Shown here: positions 15,095-23,550 of the stretch, in pieces | How the letters are laid out: each line of letters starts with the position of its first letter | Numbering within the stretch: position 1 is the stretch's first letter | NCBI RefSeq assembly: GCF_016654115.1 | Contig: NZ_JAEQAZ010000116.1 | Span: 1 to 42,946, forward strand | Source of the DNA: Streptomyces sp. MBT53 | GTDB taxonomy: Bacteria > Actinomycetota > Actinomycetes > Streptomycetales > Streptomycetaceae | Length of the DNA: 42,946 nt | Direction of reading: 5' to 3' | Notes under the pieces: generated by a model | What the model was told of the DNA's origin: nothing | Databases searched by the model: none | The model's input: only the letters and a program-made list of their open reading frames with translations | Position numbers and translations under genes: made by a program

Positions 15095-16663
15095 GTGTCA
15101 GCGACCCCCGCCCCCGACACCGTCCTGGTCGTCGACTTCGGCGCGCAGTACGCCCAGCTCATCGCCCGCCGCGTCCGCGAGGCCCGGGTCTACAGCGAGA
15201 TCGTGCCGAGCACCATGCCGGTCGCCGAGATGCTCGCCAAGAACCCGGCGGCGATCATCCTCTCCGGCGGCCCGTCCTCGGTGTACGCGGAGGGCGCCCC
15301 CCGCCTCGACCGCGAACTCTTCGAGGCCGGCGTCCCGGTCTTCGGCATGTGCTACGGCTTCCAGCTGATGGCGACGACCCTCGGCGGCACCGTCGACAAC
15401 ACCGGCGCCCGCGAGTACGGCCGTACGCCCCTGCACGTCTCCCGCTCGTCCTCCACCCTCTTCGAGGGCACTCCCGACGAGCAGTCCGTCTGGATGTCCC
15501 ACGGCGACGCCTGCTCCGCCGCCCCCGAGGGCTTCACGGTGACCGCGTCCACGGACGTCGTCCCGGTCGCCGCCTTCGAGAACGACGAGAAGAAGCTCTA
15601 CGGCGTCCAGTACCACCCCGAGGTCATGCACTCCACGCACGGCCAGCAGGTCCTGGAGCACTTCCTGTACCGGGGCGCGGGCCTCACCCCGGACTGGACC
15701 ACCGGCAACGTCATCGACGAGCAGGTCGCCCTCATCCGCGAGCAGGTCGGCGACAAGCGCGCGATCTGCGGTCTGTCCGGCGGCGTCGACTCCGCCGTAG
15801 CGGCGGCGCTCGTCGCCCGCGCCATCGGCGACCAGCTGACCTGCGTCTACGTCGACCACGGTCTGATGCGCAAGGGCGAGACCGAGCAGGTCGAGAAGGA
15901 CTTCGTGGCCGCGACCGGCGTCAAGCTCGTCGTCGTGGACGCGGAGGAGCGCTTCCTCAGCGCGCTCGCCGGGGTCTCCGACCCGGAGCAGAAGCGGAAG
16001 ATCATCGGCCGCGAGTTCATCCGCGTCTTCGAGCAGGCGCAGGCCGACATCATCGCGGACGAGGGCCCCGAGGTCGCCTTCCTGGTCCAGGGCACCCTGT
16101 ACCCGGACGTCGTCGAGTCCGGCGGCGGCACCGGCACCGCGAACATCAAGTCCCACCACAACGTCGGCGGCCTCCCCGAAGACCTCGAATTCGAGCTGGT
16201 CGAACCGCTCCGCAAGCTGTTCAAGGACGAGGTCCGGATGGTCGGCCAGGAGCTCGGCCTCCCGGACGAGATCGTCCAGCGCCAGCCGTTCCCGGGCCCC
16301 GGCCTCGGCATCCGTATCGTCGGCGAGGTCACCAAGGACCGCCTCGACCTGCTCCGTGACGCCGACGCCATCGCCCGCGAGGAACTGACCGCGGCCGGCC
16401 TCGACCGTGACATCTGGCAGTGCCCGGTGGTCCTCCTCGCGGACGTCCGCAGCGTCGGCGTCCAGGGCGACGGCCGCACCTACGGTCACCCGATCGTCCT
16501 GCGCCCGGTCTCCTCGGAGGACGCCATGACGGCAGACTGGTCCCGCCTGCCGTACGACGTCCTCGCGAAGATCTCCACCCGCATCACCAACGAGGTCGCC
16601 GACGTCAACCGAGTCGTCCTCGACATCACGTCGAAGCCCCCGGGCACCATCGAGTGGGAGTAG
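15095..16663 (+). CDS. guaA: GMP synthase (glutamine-hydrolysing)
   Basis: Predicted 522-residue enzyme, full length for GuaA, converting XMP, ATP and glutamine to GMP in the cytoplasm. The class I amidotransferase domain comes first: oxyanion Gly-rich ILSGGPSSVY, nucleophile Cys86 in FGMCYGFQ, and the His/Glu pair in QYHPEVMHS. The ATP-pyrophosphatase domain follows, with the P-loop SGGVDSA at 228-234. The C-terminal dimerisation domain ends with DITSKPPGTIEWE, the family's invariant terminus. GTG 15095 was chosen for GGAAGG 10 nt upstream; the frame is open much further upstream but only into non-coding DNA and the mutase leader. It is convergent with the PPOX gene, with 18 bp between stops. 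Confidence 0.98.
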   Translation: MSATPAPDTVLVVDFGAQYAQLIARRVREARVYSEIVPSTMPVAEMLAKNPAAIILSGGPSSVYAEGAPRLDRELFEAGVPVFGMCYGFQLMATTLGGTVDNTGAREYGRTPLHVSRSSSTLFEGTPDEQSVWMSHGDACSAAPEGFTVTASTDVVPVAAFENDEKKLYGVQYHPEVMHSTHGQQVLEHFLYRGAGLTPDWTTGNVIDEQVALIREQVGDKRAICGLSGGVDSAVAAALVARAIGDQLTCVYVDHGLMRKGETEQVEKDFVAATGVKLVVVDAEERFLSALAGVSDPEQKRKIIGREFIRVFEQAQADIIADEGPEVAFLVQGTLYPDVVESGGGTGTANIKSHHNVGGLPEDLEFELVEPLRKLFKDEVRMVGQELGLPDEIVQRQPFPGPGLGIRIVGEVTKDRLDLLRDADAIAREELTAAGLDRDIWQCPVVLLADVRSVGVQGDGRTYGHPIVLRPVSSEDAMTADWSRLPYDVLAKISTRITNEVADVNRVVLDITSKPPGTIEWE

Positions 16664-16681
16664 TCCCGCTGTTGATGACGA

Positions 16682-17155
16682 TCAGGTCCGCTTGAGGGTC
16701 CGCACCGGCTCTCCGGGCTTCCAGACCTGCACGACGAGGTACTTCTCGTCCTCGACGTAGGTCCGCACGACCTCCGTCAACTCGGTGCGGAAGAGGTGGA
16801 ACGGCTCCGGCGGTTCCACCTCTTTCATGTACGCCCCCTTCACCCCGGCATCCGTCACCTCCACCGCCCGCCCGCTCACCCGTACGTCCCCGCCGTGGGT
16901 GTCCGTCCCCGGCCCCGGGTTCGCCTGCAGCGCGAACCGCGCATCACGCCGCAGATCCAACGCCTTGAGCGAGTCGGGCATCATCCCGAGCCACAACTCG
17001 CCGTCCAGGAACCGTACTTCGAGCCCGCTCGTGCGCGGCGAACCGTCCGCGCGTACGGTCGCGAGGATGTGGTGCGTGAAGGCCCCGAAGCGTGTCTCGA
17101 CGATCGCGGCGAGATCCGGTTCGGCGGCGGTGAAGGTGGCCCAGTTCGCTGTCAT
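16682..17155 (-). CDS. Pyridoxamine 5'-phosphate oxidase-fold flavoprotein
   Basis: Predicted 157-residue split-barrel protein of the PPOX superfamily, which binds FMN or F420. Seen: the opening strand FTHHILATVRADGSPRTSGL, then GELWLGMMPDSLKALDLRRD and RFALQANPGP, the usual order of strands contacting the cofactor phosphate. The reaction is not predictable; relatives are F420-dependent reductases or haem-utilisation-like proteins. ATG 17155 was chosen because sequence upstream of it in the same frame is the shadow of the divergent aldolase gene. A degenerate damage-promoter motif ends 6 nt before this ATG, and no Shine-Dalgarno is present, so it is probably leaderless. Confidence 0.82.
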   Translation of the reverse strand: MTANWATFTAAEPDLAAIVETRFGAFTHHILATVRADGSPRTSGLEVRFLDGELWLGMMPDSLKALDLRRDARFALQANPGPGTDTHGGDVRVSGRAVEVTDAGVKGAYMKEVEPPEPFHLFRTELTEVVRTYVEDEKYLVVQVWKPGEPVRTLKRT

Positions 17156-17161
17156 ACGGCG

Positions 17162-17184
17162 AGTGTTCCGCCGATAACCGACAA
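17162..17184 (-). promoter_or_regulatory. Degenerate PafBC-like promoter
   Basis: On the minus strand, TTGTCGGTT (17184-17176), 8 bp, AACACT (17167-17162), then 6 nt to the ATG. There is one mismatch to each half of TTGTCRGTG-N8-TANNNT with exact spacing. The missing first T of the -10 makes it doubtful. Confidence 0.35.
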
Positions 17185-17275
17185 CCTCTGTCCTCTTTAC
17201 AGACCTGCACTGCCCTTTTCGACCGACCGGCGGTAACTTCTCGCCCTTACAACAAAACCCAGTGCTGGAGGACCG

Positions 17276-18070
17276 ATGCACGGGCCGACGCCGCCCTCCC
17301 CCCTGCCCACCGACCGGCTGCGGTTCGCCATGCCGCCGATGCACGAGTCGGTCGAGGACGAACGCCGGCACCGCAAGGAACGGCTCGCGGGCGCCCTGCG
17401 CCTGTTCGGCCGGCTCGGCTTCGAGGACGGGGTCTCGGGCCACATCACCGCCCGCGACCCCGAGTTCACCGACTGCTTCTGGGTCAACCCCTTCGGGATG
17501 CCCTTCCGGCACGTCACCGTCAGCGACCTCGTGCTCTCCAACTCGGAGGGCCAGGTGCTCCAGGGCGGCCACCATGTGAACCAGGCCGCCTTCACCGTGC
17601 ACTCCCAGGTCCACGCCGCCCGCCCGGACGTCGTCGCGGTCGCCCACTGCCACTCCGTGCACGGCCGCGCCCTCTCCGCCCTCGGCGACTTCCTCGACCC
17701 GATCAGCCAGGAGAGCTGCGCCTTCTACGAGGACCACGCGCTCTACGACGCCTACAGCGGGGTCTCCGTCGACGCCGAGGAGGGCAAGCGGATCGCGACC
17801 GCGCTGGGCTCCCGCAAGGCGCTCGTGCTGCGCAACCACGGCCTGCTGACCGTCGGCGACTCGGTGGACGCGGCGGCCTGGTGGTTCCTGTCCATGGAAC
17901 GCTCCTGCCAGGTGCAGCTCCTCGCCAAAGCGGCCGGCCGACCCCTCCTCATCGACCACAAACTCGCCGTCGCCACCCGCGAACAGACCGGCGGCGACCT
18001 CGTGGCATGGATCAACTACCAGCCCCTGTGGCAGGACATCAGCCGCACCGAACCCGACCTCCTCAGCTGA
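17276..18070 (+). CDS. Class II aldolase/adducin family protein
   Basis: Predicted 264-residue protein of the class II (zinc) aldolase/adducin family. Seen: GRLGFEDGVSGHITARDP, the phosphate-binding strand-turn of the family, metal ligands His124 and His126 in AHCHSVHG, and His188 in RNHGLLTVG. Substrate is unclear: fuculose- or ribulose-phosphate aldolases have this fold, but many actinobacterial members act on other hydroxyacids or decarboxylate. ATG 17276 follows GGAGGA by about 4 nt. A TAACTT hexamer at 17234-17239 could be the -10. The gene stands alone between a divergent flavoprotein and a convergent DUF4429 gene 25 bp downstream. Confidence 0.88.
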   Translation: MHGPTPPSPLPTDRLRFAMPPMHESVEDERRHRKERLAGALRLFGRLGFEDGVSGHITARDPEFTDCFWVNPFGMPFRHVTVSDLVLSNSEGQVLQGGHHVNQAAFTVHSQVHAARPDVVAVAHCHSVHGRALSALGDFLDPISQESCAFYEDHALYDAYSGVSVDAEEGKRIATALGSRKALVLRNHGLLTVGDSVDAAAWWFLSMERSCQVQLLAKAAGRPLLIDHKLAVATREQTGGDLVAWINYQPLWQDISRTEPDLLS

Positions 18071-18095
18071 GGCCCCTCTGGCTGATCTCTCCGAT

Positions 18096-18989
18096 CTATC
18101 TGAAACCGCGCAGCACCGCCGCCTTGGTCATCCTGAACTCCTCGTCCGTGAGCACCCCTTCCCGATGCAGCTCGCCCAACTCCCGCAGCCTGCGCAGGAG
18201 TATGTCGTGATGGTCGCCCTGAGGCGGAACAGTGGCCGCTCGCGGTGGCCGGTCCGTGAACTCGCCGTTCTCCAGCTCACGGACCGACGGATGCGGCAGC
18301 CGCGCGGTCACCGCCGTCGCCACCAGCGCGGTGAGCAGATCACGGCGGGTGCTGCCCCACAGGTCGAGTGCGTACGGGTCCTTCTCCGGCGGCAGCTTGG
18401 AGAACACCGTCTCCCGGGTCACGAACCGCATGAACCCGTCCTCGTAACCGGAGTTGGGCAACCACTCCACCTGCACCAGATCGCCCACGGCGACTATCCG
18501 CGGCCCGGTGGCCCGCTTCACGCGCTCCGAGGTGTCCGCCCAGTCGATCCGCACCTGCGCGCCGTCGAAGGACACCGTGCCGTCGGACGAACGCACCGAC
18601 ACGGGCACCGGCGGACCCGGCAGCAGATAGGTCTTGGTCGGCTCCTTGGGGATCTGGTCCAGGAGCAGCGCGTGCCGGATCTCCTCCGCCACGTATTCGG
18701 CGACCCCGGACCGGTCGATGTCCACGATCAGCCGGTACGGATCCGCCGCGTCCGGCAGCCGCCCACCGGTCGCCTGCAACAGCGGATCGGCACCCTCGCG
18801 CAGCCTCAGCCGCAGCCGGCCACGTCTGCGTTCGGGTTCGTAGACGACGCCCGCGACGGCTTCGAGAGGCACCGCGATCTCGCCGTACGTCTGCCGGAAC
18901 AGGGGCACCGAGCGGTGAAGTCCCGGTGTGATCCTGACCGTTGTGCCGTCGAAGGCCCAGGTCCCGTCGCGCTGGATGATCTCGGCCAT
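18096..18989 (-). CDS. DUF4429 protein with C-terminal SHOCT domain
   Basis: Predicted 297-residue cytosolic protein. It has two similar halves of the DUF4429 type: residues about 3-105, opening with QRDGTWAFDGTTVRITPG, and about 135-240, opening with SSDGTVSFDGAQVRIDW. The repeated G-T-x-x-F-D-G-x-x-V-R-I core is plain to see. A SHOCT helix pair closes the protein (about 258-295: LLRRLRELGELHREGVLTDEEF). Such proteins occur widely in Streptomyces with no established function; SHOCT usually mediates oligomerisation. No signal peptide or membrane span. The gene is monocistronic by appearance: convergent with the aldolase and divergent from the membrane protein at 19208. Confidence 0.85.
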   Translation of the reverse strand: MAEIIQRDGTWAFDGTTVRITPGLHRSVPLFRQTYGEIAVPLEAVAGVVYEPERRRGRLRLRLREGADPLLQATGGRLPDAADPYRLIVDIDRSGVAEYVAEEIRHALLLDQIPKEPTKTYLLPGPPVPVSVRSSDGTVSFDGAQVRIDWADTSERVKRATGPRIVAVGDLVQVEWLPNSGYEDGFMRFVTRETVFSKLPPEKDPYALDLWGSTRRDLLTALVATAVTARLPHPSVRELENGEFTDRPPRAATVPPQGDHHDILLRRLRELGELHREGVLTDEEFRMTKAAVLRGFR

Positions 18990-19207
18990 ACGGAAATTCT
19001 CGCAGCCGGGTCAACACGGCGGTGCTCACTTCACCCGCCCTGACCAGACCTGCCGGACGCGAGCCGTGTCCCGTAGGGCACAATCCGCTGTTGTCGTGCG
19101 GGAGTTGCAAGGCGGTGGCCAAAGGCTTCGGAGCCGGTCGCCGAACGTGAGGGCCCGGAGTCGAGGGCCGAGGTCCATGAGGGTCGTGGGGAAGGCAGGC
19201 GTCGGGC

Positions 19208-20488
19208 GTGGCGGTGCAGGAGGCGAGACAGGGCGGCGAGCACATCGGTGCCCACGGAGGGGGCTGCACCTGCGGGGACTGCCCGCACGGAGCACGCGAG
19301 GGGCATCGGCGCGCGGTCGCCGCGTTCCTCGTCAAGCGGGACGGCTTCGCGGCCGGCGAGGGCCTGCCGGCCGCGGTGGCGCACTCGGCGTCCGCCTCCC
19401 GGCAGTGGGTCTCGGACGAACTGACCCAGTCCGCCGACGACGTCGCCGAGCGCGGCCGTGCCGAGGGCGGTGCCTGGCTGGCGCGCCTGTGGCACCGCAC
19501 GGCCTTCGCCGTGTGGGGCGGCTTCGTCCTGCTGCTTCTGGTGCAGGCGTTCACCGCGATCGGCGCGGGCTGGACGGCGGCCCGTACGGCCGGACTGCTG
19601 GCCGCGCTCGTGGTCGCCGGCGCGCTGAGTGCCGCCTCCTGGTTCCACCGGGCGCGCGGCGGGGCGCTGGCCCCGGTCATCGGTGAGGACAACCGGCTGT
19701 CGACCTCCCGCGCGGTGGCAGTGTCCTGGGTGCTGTTCGTGGCGTACGCGGTGCTGGTCCTGGCCGGCCGCCTCGCCGCCGCCTCCGACCACGCCGAACG
19801 CGATGCCCTCATCTCCGGCCTCGAACTCGCCCGCGGCGCCGGTGTGGTGACCGTCCTTGCCGTGGTCTGCGCGATCGCCGTACTCGTCCGCCGGGTCGTC
19901 GGCCTGCGGGTCCTCGGCCAGCGCCTCCAGAAGATCCCCGCCGACCGCCCGCGCGCGGCCGACCTCCTCACCGACGACGCGGGCCGCGGCACCTTCGCCG
20001 ACATCCAGTACGTCGCGATCAGCGCCGTCGCCCTCGTCTTCGCGGCCGTGAGACTCGCCCGCCGCCCCGACCAACTGCCCGACCTGCCCTGGGGCTTGGC
20101 GGTGGTGGTGTTGATCTCCGCCGCGACATACCTGGCCGGCAAGTACGCCGAGGGCGGCCGTCCGGTCATCCTCTCGGTGGTGCGGTCCCGTGAGGCGGGC
20201 GACCTCGACGCCCCCATCCGCACCGGCGACGACATCGAGATCCGCGGCGCCGGCTTCGTGCCCCCGGGCGCCGGGACCGCCGACCGCCTCTCCCGCATGG
20301 TCGTCCGCATCGGCCCGGTCAACGTCCACGTCCCCCTGGTCCCGGTCACCGGCGGCTTCTCCAACCCGACGGACACCCTCCTCACCGTCCCGGTCCCCGT
20401 GGACGTCGAGCCCGGACGGGTGGAAGTACAGGTCGTGACCGCGGCGGGCGTGGAGACCAACGCCTGCGTCGTCGACGTGGCGGACTGA
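19208..20488 (+). CDS. Multispanning membrane protein with N-terminal Cys motif
   Basis: Predicted 426-residue integral membrane protein of unknown function. A hydrophilic N-terminus carries GGGCTCGDCPHG (C-x-C-x2-C, about residues 19-27), which could bind a metal. About six hydrophobic spans follow: near 100-118, 125-142, 167-186, 205-223, 270-288 and 295-312. A soluble C-terminal domain of about 105 residues (RTGDDIEIRGAGF, VVRIGPVNVHVPLVP) looks beta-rich and IPT/TIG-like. GTG 19208 has only a distant GGGGAAGG; GTG 19214 is also possible. The next gene starts 8 bp after the stop, so the two are surely co-transcribed. Confidence 0.75.
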   Translation: MAVQEARQGGEHIGAHGGGCTCGDCPHGAREGHRRAVAAFLVKRDGFAAGEGLPAAVAHSASASRQWVSDELTQSADDVAERGRAEGGAWLARLWHRTAFAVWGGFVLLLLVQAFTAIGAGWTAARTAGLLAALVVAGALSAASWFHRARGGALAPVIGEDNRLSTSRAVAVSWVLFVAYAVLVLAGRLAAASDHAERDALISGLELARGAGVVTVLAVVCAIAVLVRRVVGLRVLGQRLQKIPADRPRAADLLTDDAGRGTFADIQYVAISAVALVFAAVRLARRPDQLPDLPWGLAVVVLISAATYLAGKYAEGGRPVILSVVRSREAGDLDAPIRTGDDIEIRGAGFVPPGAGTADRLSRMVVRIGPVNVHVPLVPVTGGFSNPTDTLLTVPVPVDVEPGRVEVQVVTAAGVETNACVVDVAD

Positions 20489-20496
20489 AACCGCCC

Positions 20497-20985
20497 ATGA
20501 GCGAGGACGTCCTGTCGGTCATCCCGACCGACCCCCACTGGCAGCCCGGGCGAGAGGCCGGCGAGCGCGCGGCGGCCCTGGTGACCCGGCTGTCCGCGCA
20601 CCACGGGGCCGCTGCCGACGACCTGGACGCCGACGAGGATCCGCGGATCGACGTCGATTGGTACCCCATCCCGACCGCCGTGGACTGCGGCGGCAACCTG
20701 CACCGCATCGGCTGCCCCCACTGCGGCGCCCCGATCGACAGGGAGTGGTACGCCGACCTGGTGGAGCACCACCCGCACGGCTTCCCGACCCTCGCCGTGA
20801 CCGTCCCCTGCTGCGCCGCCGGCACCTCCCTGGACGCCCTCGACTACGACTGGCCGTGCGGCTTCGCCCGCTTCGAGATCGCCGTCTGGAACCCGGGACG
20901 CCTCATCCGGTTCGGCGACGACGAGCTGTCGGCCGTCGCCGAAACCCTCGGGCACCCCGTGCGGCAGATCCGCGCCCACATCTGA
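20497..20985 (+). CDS. Hypothetical Cys-containing (zinc-ribbon-like) protein
   Basis: Predicted 162-residue acidic soluble protein. It has IGCPHCGAP (C-x2-C, about residues 73-76) and VPCCAAG (about 104-105), plus a further Cys in WPCGF: enough for one structural zinc site. I recognise no named family. It starts 8 bp after the stop of the membrane protein, so a functional link with that protein, whose N-terminus is also Cys-rich, is plausible. A promoter for the next gene lies 69 bp downstream. Confidence 0.75.
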   Translation: MSEDVLSVIPTDPHWQPGREAGERAAALVTRLSAHHGAAADDLDADEDPRIDVDWYPIPTAVDCGGNLHRIGCPHCGAPIDREWYADLVEHHPHGFPTLAVTVPCCAAGTSLDALDYDWPCGFARFEIAVWNPGRLIRFGDDELSAVAETLGHPVRQIRAHI

Positions 20986-21053
20986 ATCTCCACAGAACGT
21001 CGTCGATCGCCGCCCGAACGGGGCCGAAGTCCGAAAAACTGTCCGAAGCATGG

Positions 21054-21084
21054 TTGAGCGGGTCCCCCTTTTCGTACGTATGGT
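21054..21084 (+). promoter_or_regulatory. Candidate promoter of DoxX gene
   Basis: -35 TTGAGC (21054-21059), 19-bp spacer, -10 TATGGT (21079-21084), about 42 nt before ATG 21126. The spacer is slightly long. Confidence 0.4.
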
Positions 21085-21125
21085 CTGTTGAGGGGTCAAC
21101 GGCGGGCGAGAGGCGGCTAAGGGCG

Positions 21126-21656
21126 ATGACTCACGGCACTCGAATGGATACGCAAACCCCGTACCTCGACGGCGACCGGAGCTGGCGGGACACCGCCACC
21201 CGATACGCCCTTCTCCCATTGCGCGTCTTCCTGGGCGTCACCTTCATCTACGCGGGCCTGGACAAGCTCACCGACAGCGCCTTCATGAAGGCCTCCGGCG
21301 CCGGGTCGGTCGGCGAGACGATGCGCGCGGTCCGCGACTCGTCCGCCATCCCGGCCCTGGTCGACCTCTCCCTGAAGAGCCCCGTCGGCTTCGGCTACGC
21401 CATCGCCTTCGGTGAACTCGCCGTCGGTATCGGCACGTTGATCGGCCTGCTGGCCCGCATCGCCGCACTCGGCGGCGCGCTGATCTCCCTCAGCCTGTGG
21501 CTGACCATCAGCTGGCAGTCCGACCCGTACTACTACGGCAACGACCTCGCCTATCTGATGGCCTGGCTGCCCCTCGTCCTCGCCGGGGCCTCCGTGTTCT
21601 CCCTCGACGCGGCACTACGAGCGAGGCGAAGGCAACGGGCGGGTGGCTACCGGTAG
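21126..21656 (+). CDS. DoxX-family membrane protein
   Basis: Predicted 176-residue protein with four membrane spans. The DoxX/MauE pattern is clear: first span LLPLRVFLGVTFIYAGLDKLTD, then GYAIAFGELAVGIGTLIGLLARIAALGGALISL and a last span LAYLMAWLPLVLAGASVFSLD. Family members contribute to quinol or thiol redox reactions and oxidative-stress resistance in the cytoplasmic membrane; the specific partner here is unknown. ATG 21126 follows AAGGG at short spacing. It is convergent with the small membrane gene, 7 bp between stops, with a shared hairpin 29 bp past its stop. Confidence 0.87.
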   Translation: MTHGTRMDTQTPYLDGDRSWRDTATRYALLPLRVFLGVTFIYAGLDKLTDSAFMKASGAGSVGETMRAVRDSSAIPALVDLSLKSPVGFGYAIAFGELAVGIGTLIGLLARIAALGGALISLSLWLTISWQSDPYYYGNDLAYLMAWLPLVLAGASVFSLDAALRARRRQRAGGYR

Positions 21657-21663
21657 TCGGCCG

Positions 21664-21906
21664 TCAGCCGGATATCTCAGGACCAGGGTCGGCCGTGCTC
21701 CTACGGCCGACCCTGCGTCGTCTGCGGACCGCCCCGTTGATGCCCGCCACCACACCGGCCAGCACCAGGCCGGCCACGACCAGGGGGATCACCGCGAACC
21801 ACTCTGTCACCCACAGCCCGCCCGCGTCCCCCGCGTAGGCCACGCCCGCGGCGACGAGGAAGAGACCGATGACCAGCTTCCCGGGCTGGAACTCATGACG
21901 CAGCAC
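21664..21906 (-). CDS. Small two-span membrane protein
   Basis: Predicted 80-residue protein with two hydrophobic segments (about 11-27, LVIGLFLVAAGVAYAGD, and about 36-58) and a very basic tail (RRRRRVGRR). GTG 21906 follows GGAGGT with 6-nt spacing, and the gene overlaps the end of the PspC gene by 14 nt, so it is translationally coupled and part of that operon. It resembles the small accessory membrane proteins beside PspC/LiaF-like proteins. The last codons contain the terminator stem. Confidence 0.8.
   Translation of the reverse strand: MLRHEFQPGKLVIGLFLVAAGVAYAGDAGGLWVTEWFAVIPLVVAGLVLAGVVAGINGAVRRRRRVGRRSTADPGPEISG
21685..21714. terminator. Bidirectional hairpin inside the end of the 80-aa gene
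   Basis: 12-bp perfect stem AGGGTCGGCCGT / ACGGCCGACCCT with a 6-nt loop. For DoxX it is downstream of the stop; for the minus-strand operon it lies within the last codons of the small membrane gene. Confidence 0.7.
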
Positions 21907-23329
21907 GGCTGACCTCCGCCTGTCCGACGTCGACCCGGAGATCCAGGTCCAGCGTGCCGGTGCTCTTGACGCCCGTCGCCGGGGTCAGAGTGAGCTGCTT
22001 GTGCTTGCCCGGTTCCACGTCCACGTCCTTCTTGTCGTCACCGGGCAACTGGATGTCCCCGACGCCCACGTCCACGCTCAGTTTCACCGTCACGTCCGAC
22101 GGCACGATCACCTTCAACTGCCCGATGCCCACGGTGGCGTACGTCGTCACCGTCTGCCCCTTCGTCAGCCGCAGCCGGGTCAGGTCGAGGGTGCCCACGC
22201 CGTTCCCCAGGTCGTACTTCGGCTGCACCTGGGCCACCGCCGCGGGCTGCCACGTGAGGCGTTCCCAGTGGGTGGTGAGGTCCTTGGGCAGGGCCGCGGA
22301 GGCGGCGAGCAGGCCGGCCGTGACGATCGCGAGGAACACCGAGCCCGCCCCCGTACGCCCGGCGAACGCGCTGAACGCGATCCCCAGTCCGAAGACGACG
22401 AGCGCGCAGGCCAGGCCCGTCTGCAGGCTGGTGCCGAGCGCCTGGTCGTCCCACCGCGCGGCGGTGCCGAGGGCACCGGCGAACAGCGCGAGCAGGAAGA
22501 CCCAGCCGCCGATCCAGCGCGGACCGCGCGGCTTCGGAGCCGGCGGGCGCGGCGGCCGCAGATCCTGGGGCCAGTGCGGGTAGGAAGGGCCGAGGCTGAT
22601 GTGGACCGCGTCCGTGATGTCGCGGGTGCGGGAGTCGCCGGGGCCCCAGAGATAGCCGGTGCCACCGACGTGGGTGCCGTCCTTGACGATCGGGTCGCGC
22701 CACCAGGAGGGATAGGAGGCGGGCACCGGCGGTGCCTGGGCCTCCGGCGGGGCGTCGGCGACGGCCTGCGCGGCCAGCGGGTCGGGGTCGGGGGCGCCGC
22801 GCTGCTGCGACCAGTACCCCGCGCCCGCCAGAAGGAGGGAGAGGACGACGGCGAAGGTGAGCACACTGGCGTTGCTCAGCATCGACAGGAACACGCCGCA
22901 GCCGACCAGCGCGAACAGCACGGCAGCCAGGGCCTGGCCGTCGACGCGGCCGGTGAAGAGCTTGCGGACCTCGTTCTCCTCCTCGTCGTCGTACGGGACG
23001 AAGAGCCAGGCGAAGCCGTAGAAGATGAGGCCGATGCCGCCCGTCGCCGAGAGCACGGCGAGGGTGATGCGGAAGATCACCGGGTCCATGTCGCACTGCC
23101 GCCCGAGCCCCGCGCACACCCCCGCGAGCACCTTGGACCGCCGGTCCCGCCGGAACCGGTGCGGAGGCGCGGCCGTGAGGGTGTCGCCGGGCGCGGCACC
23201 CGGCGACGCGGCACCCGGCGGCGACGCGGCACCCGCTGCGGGCACGGCGTCCTGCGGCCCGCCGCCCGCTGCCGGGCCGGGGCCGGAGCCGGGTCCCGGA
23301 CCCGTCGCGGCGTGCTCGTGATCTGTCAT
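21893..23329 (-). CDS. PspC-domain envelope-stress membrane protein
   Basis: Predicted 478-residue protein. A disordered Gly/Pro/Ala-rich N-terminus (1-55) precedes a PspC domain (about 57-115; RRSKVLAGVCAGLGRQCDMDPVIFRI and a span ending AWLFVPYD). Further spans follow near 125-165 and 270-330. The C-terminal 140 residues are a beta-rich, outward-facing LiaF/DUF2154-like domain with repeated V-x-V-x-x-G-V-G-D strands. Family members regulate cell-envelope stress signalling through an adjacent histidine kinase. That kinase, also with a PspC domain, is divergent from this gene. ATG 23329 was chosen by the MTDHEHA start; the frame stays open upstream without coding character. Confidence 0.85.
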   Translation of the reverse strand: MTDHEHAATGPGPGSGPGPAAGGGPQDAVPAAGAASPPGAASPGAAPGDTLTAAPPHRFRRDRRSKVLAGVCAGLGRQCDMDPVIFRITLAVLSATGGIGLIFYGFAWLFVPYDDEEENEVRKLFTGRVDGQALAAVLFALVGCGVFLSMLSNASVLTFAVVLSLLLAGAGYWSQQRGAPDPDPLAAQAVADAPPEAQAPPVPASYPSWWRDPIVKDGTHVGGTGYLWGPGDSRTRDITDAVHISLGPSYPHWPQDLRPPRPPAPKPRGPRWIGGWVFLLALFAGALGTAARWDDQALGTSLQTGLACALVVFGLGIAFSAFAGRTGAGSVFLAIVTAGLLAASAALPKDLTTHWERLTWQPAAVAQVQPKYDLGNGVGTLDLTRLRLTKGQTVTTYATVGIGQLKVIVPSDVTVKLSVDVGVGDIQLPGDDKKDVDVEPGKHKQLTLTPATGVKSTGTLDLDLRVDVGQAEVSRAAS

Positions 23330-23385
23330 GCGTCCATGCTGCCCGCCGCGAGGCGCCGATGGCAGTCGGGACGACCCTGGCCGAA

Positions 23386-23515
23386 CCCTGAAATCCGCCC
23401 TGACAGCGACCGGGGGAGTGTTCGACCCCGACCCCGACACCGCGCCCGACACCGCGAAAGGCCCCTGAGCCACGCCGATTCCGAAGATCAGGGGAGTCTC
23501 CGGGGCCGACCCTGA
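23386..23515. promoter_or_regulatory. Cluster of CCCTGA sites between divergent PspC genes
   Basis: The hexamer CCCTGA occurs at 23386, 23398, 23463 and 23510 and its complement TCAGGG at 23488, five times in 130 bp. The pair at 23488-23515 forms an inverted repeat. These are candidate binding sites for the response regulator encoded alongside. Confidence 0.45.
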
Positions 23516-23550
23516 TGCTCCCGGCGGCGGGGCGTGTGAACATCGGTGGC

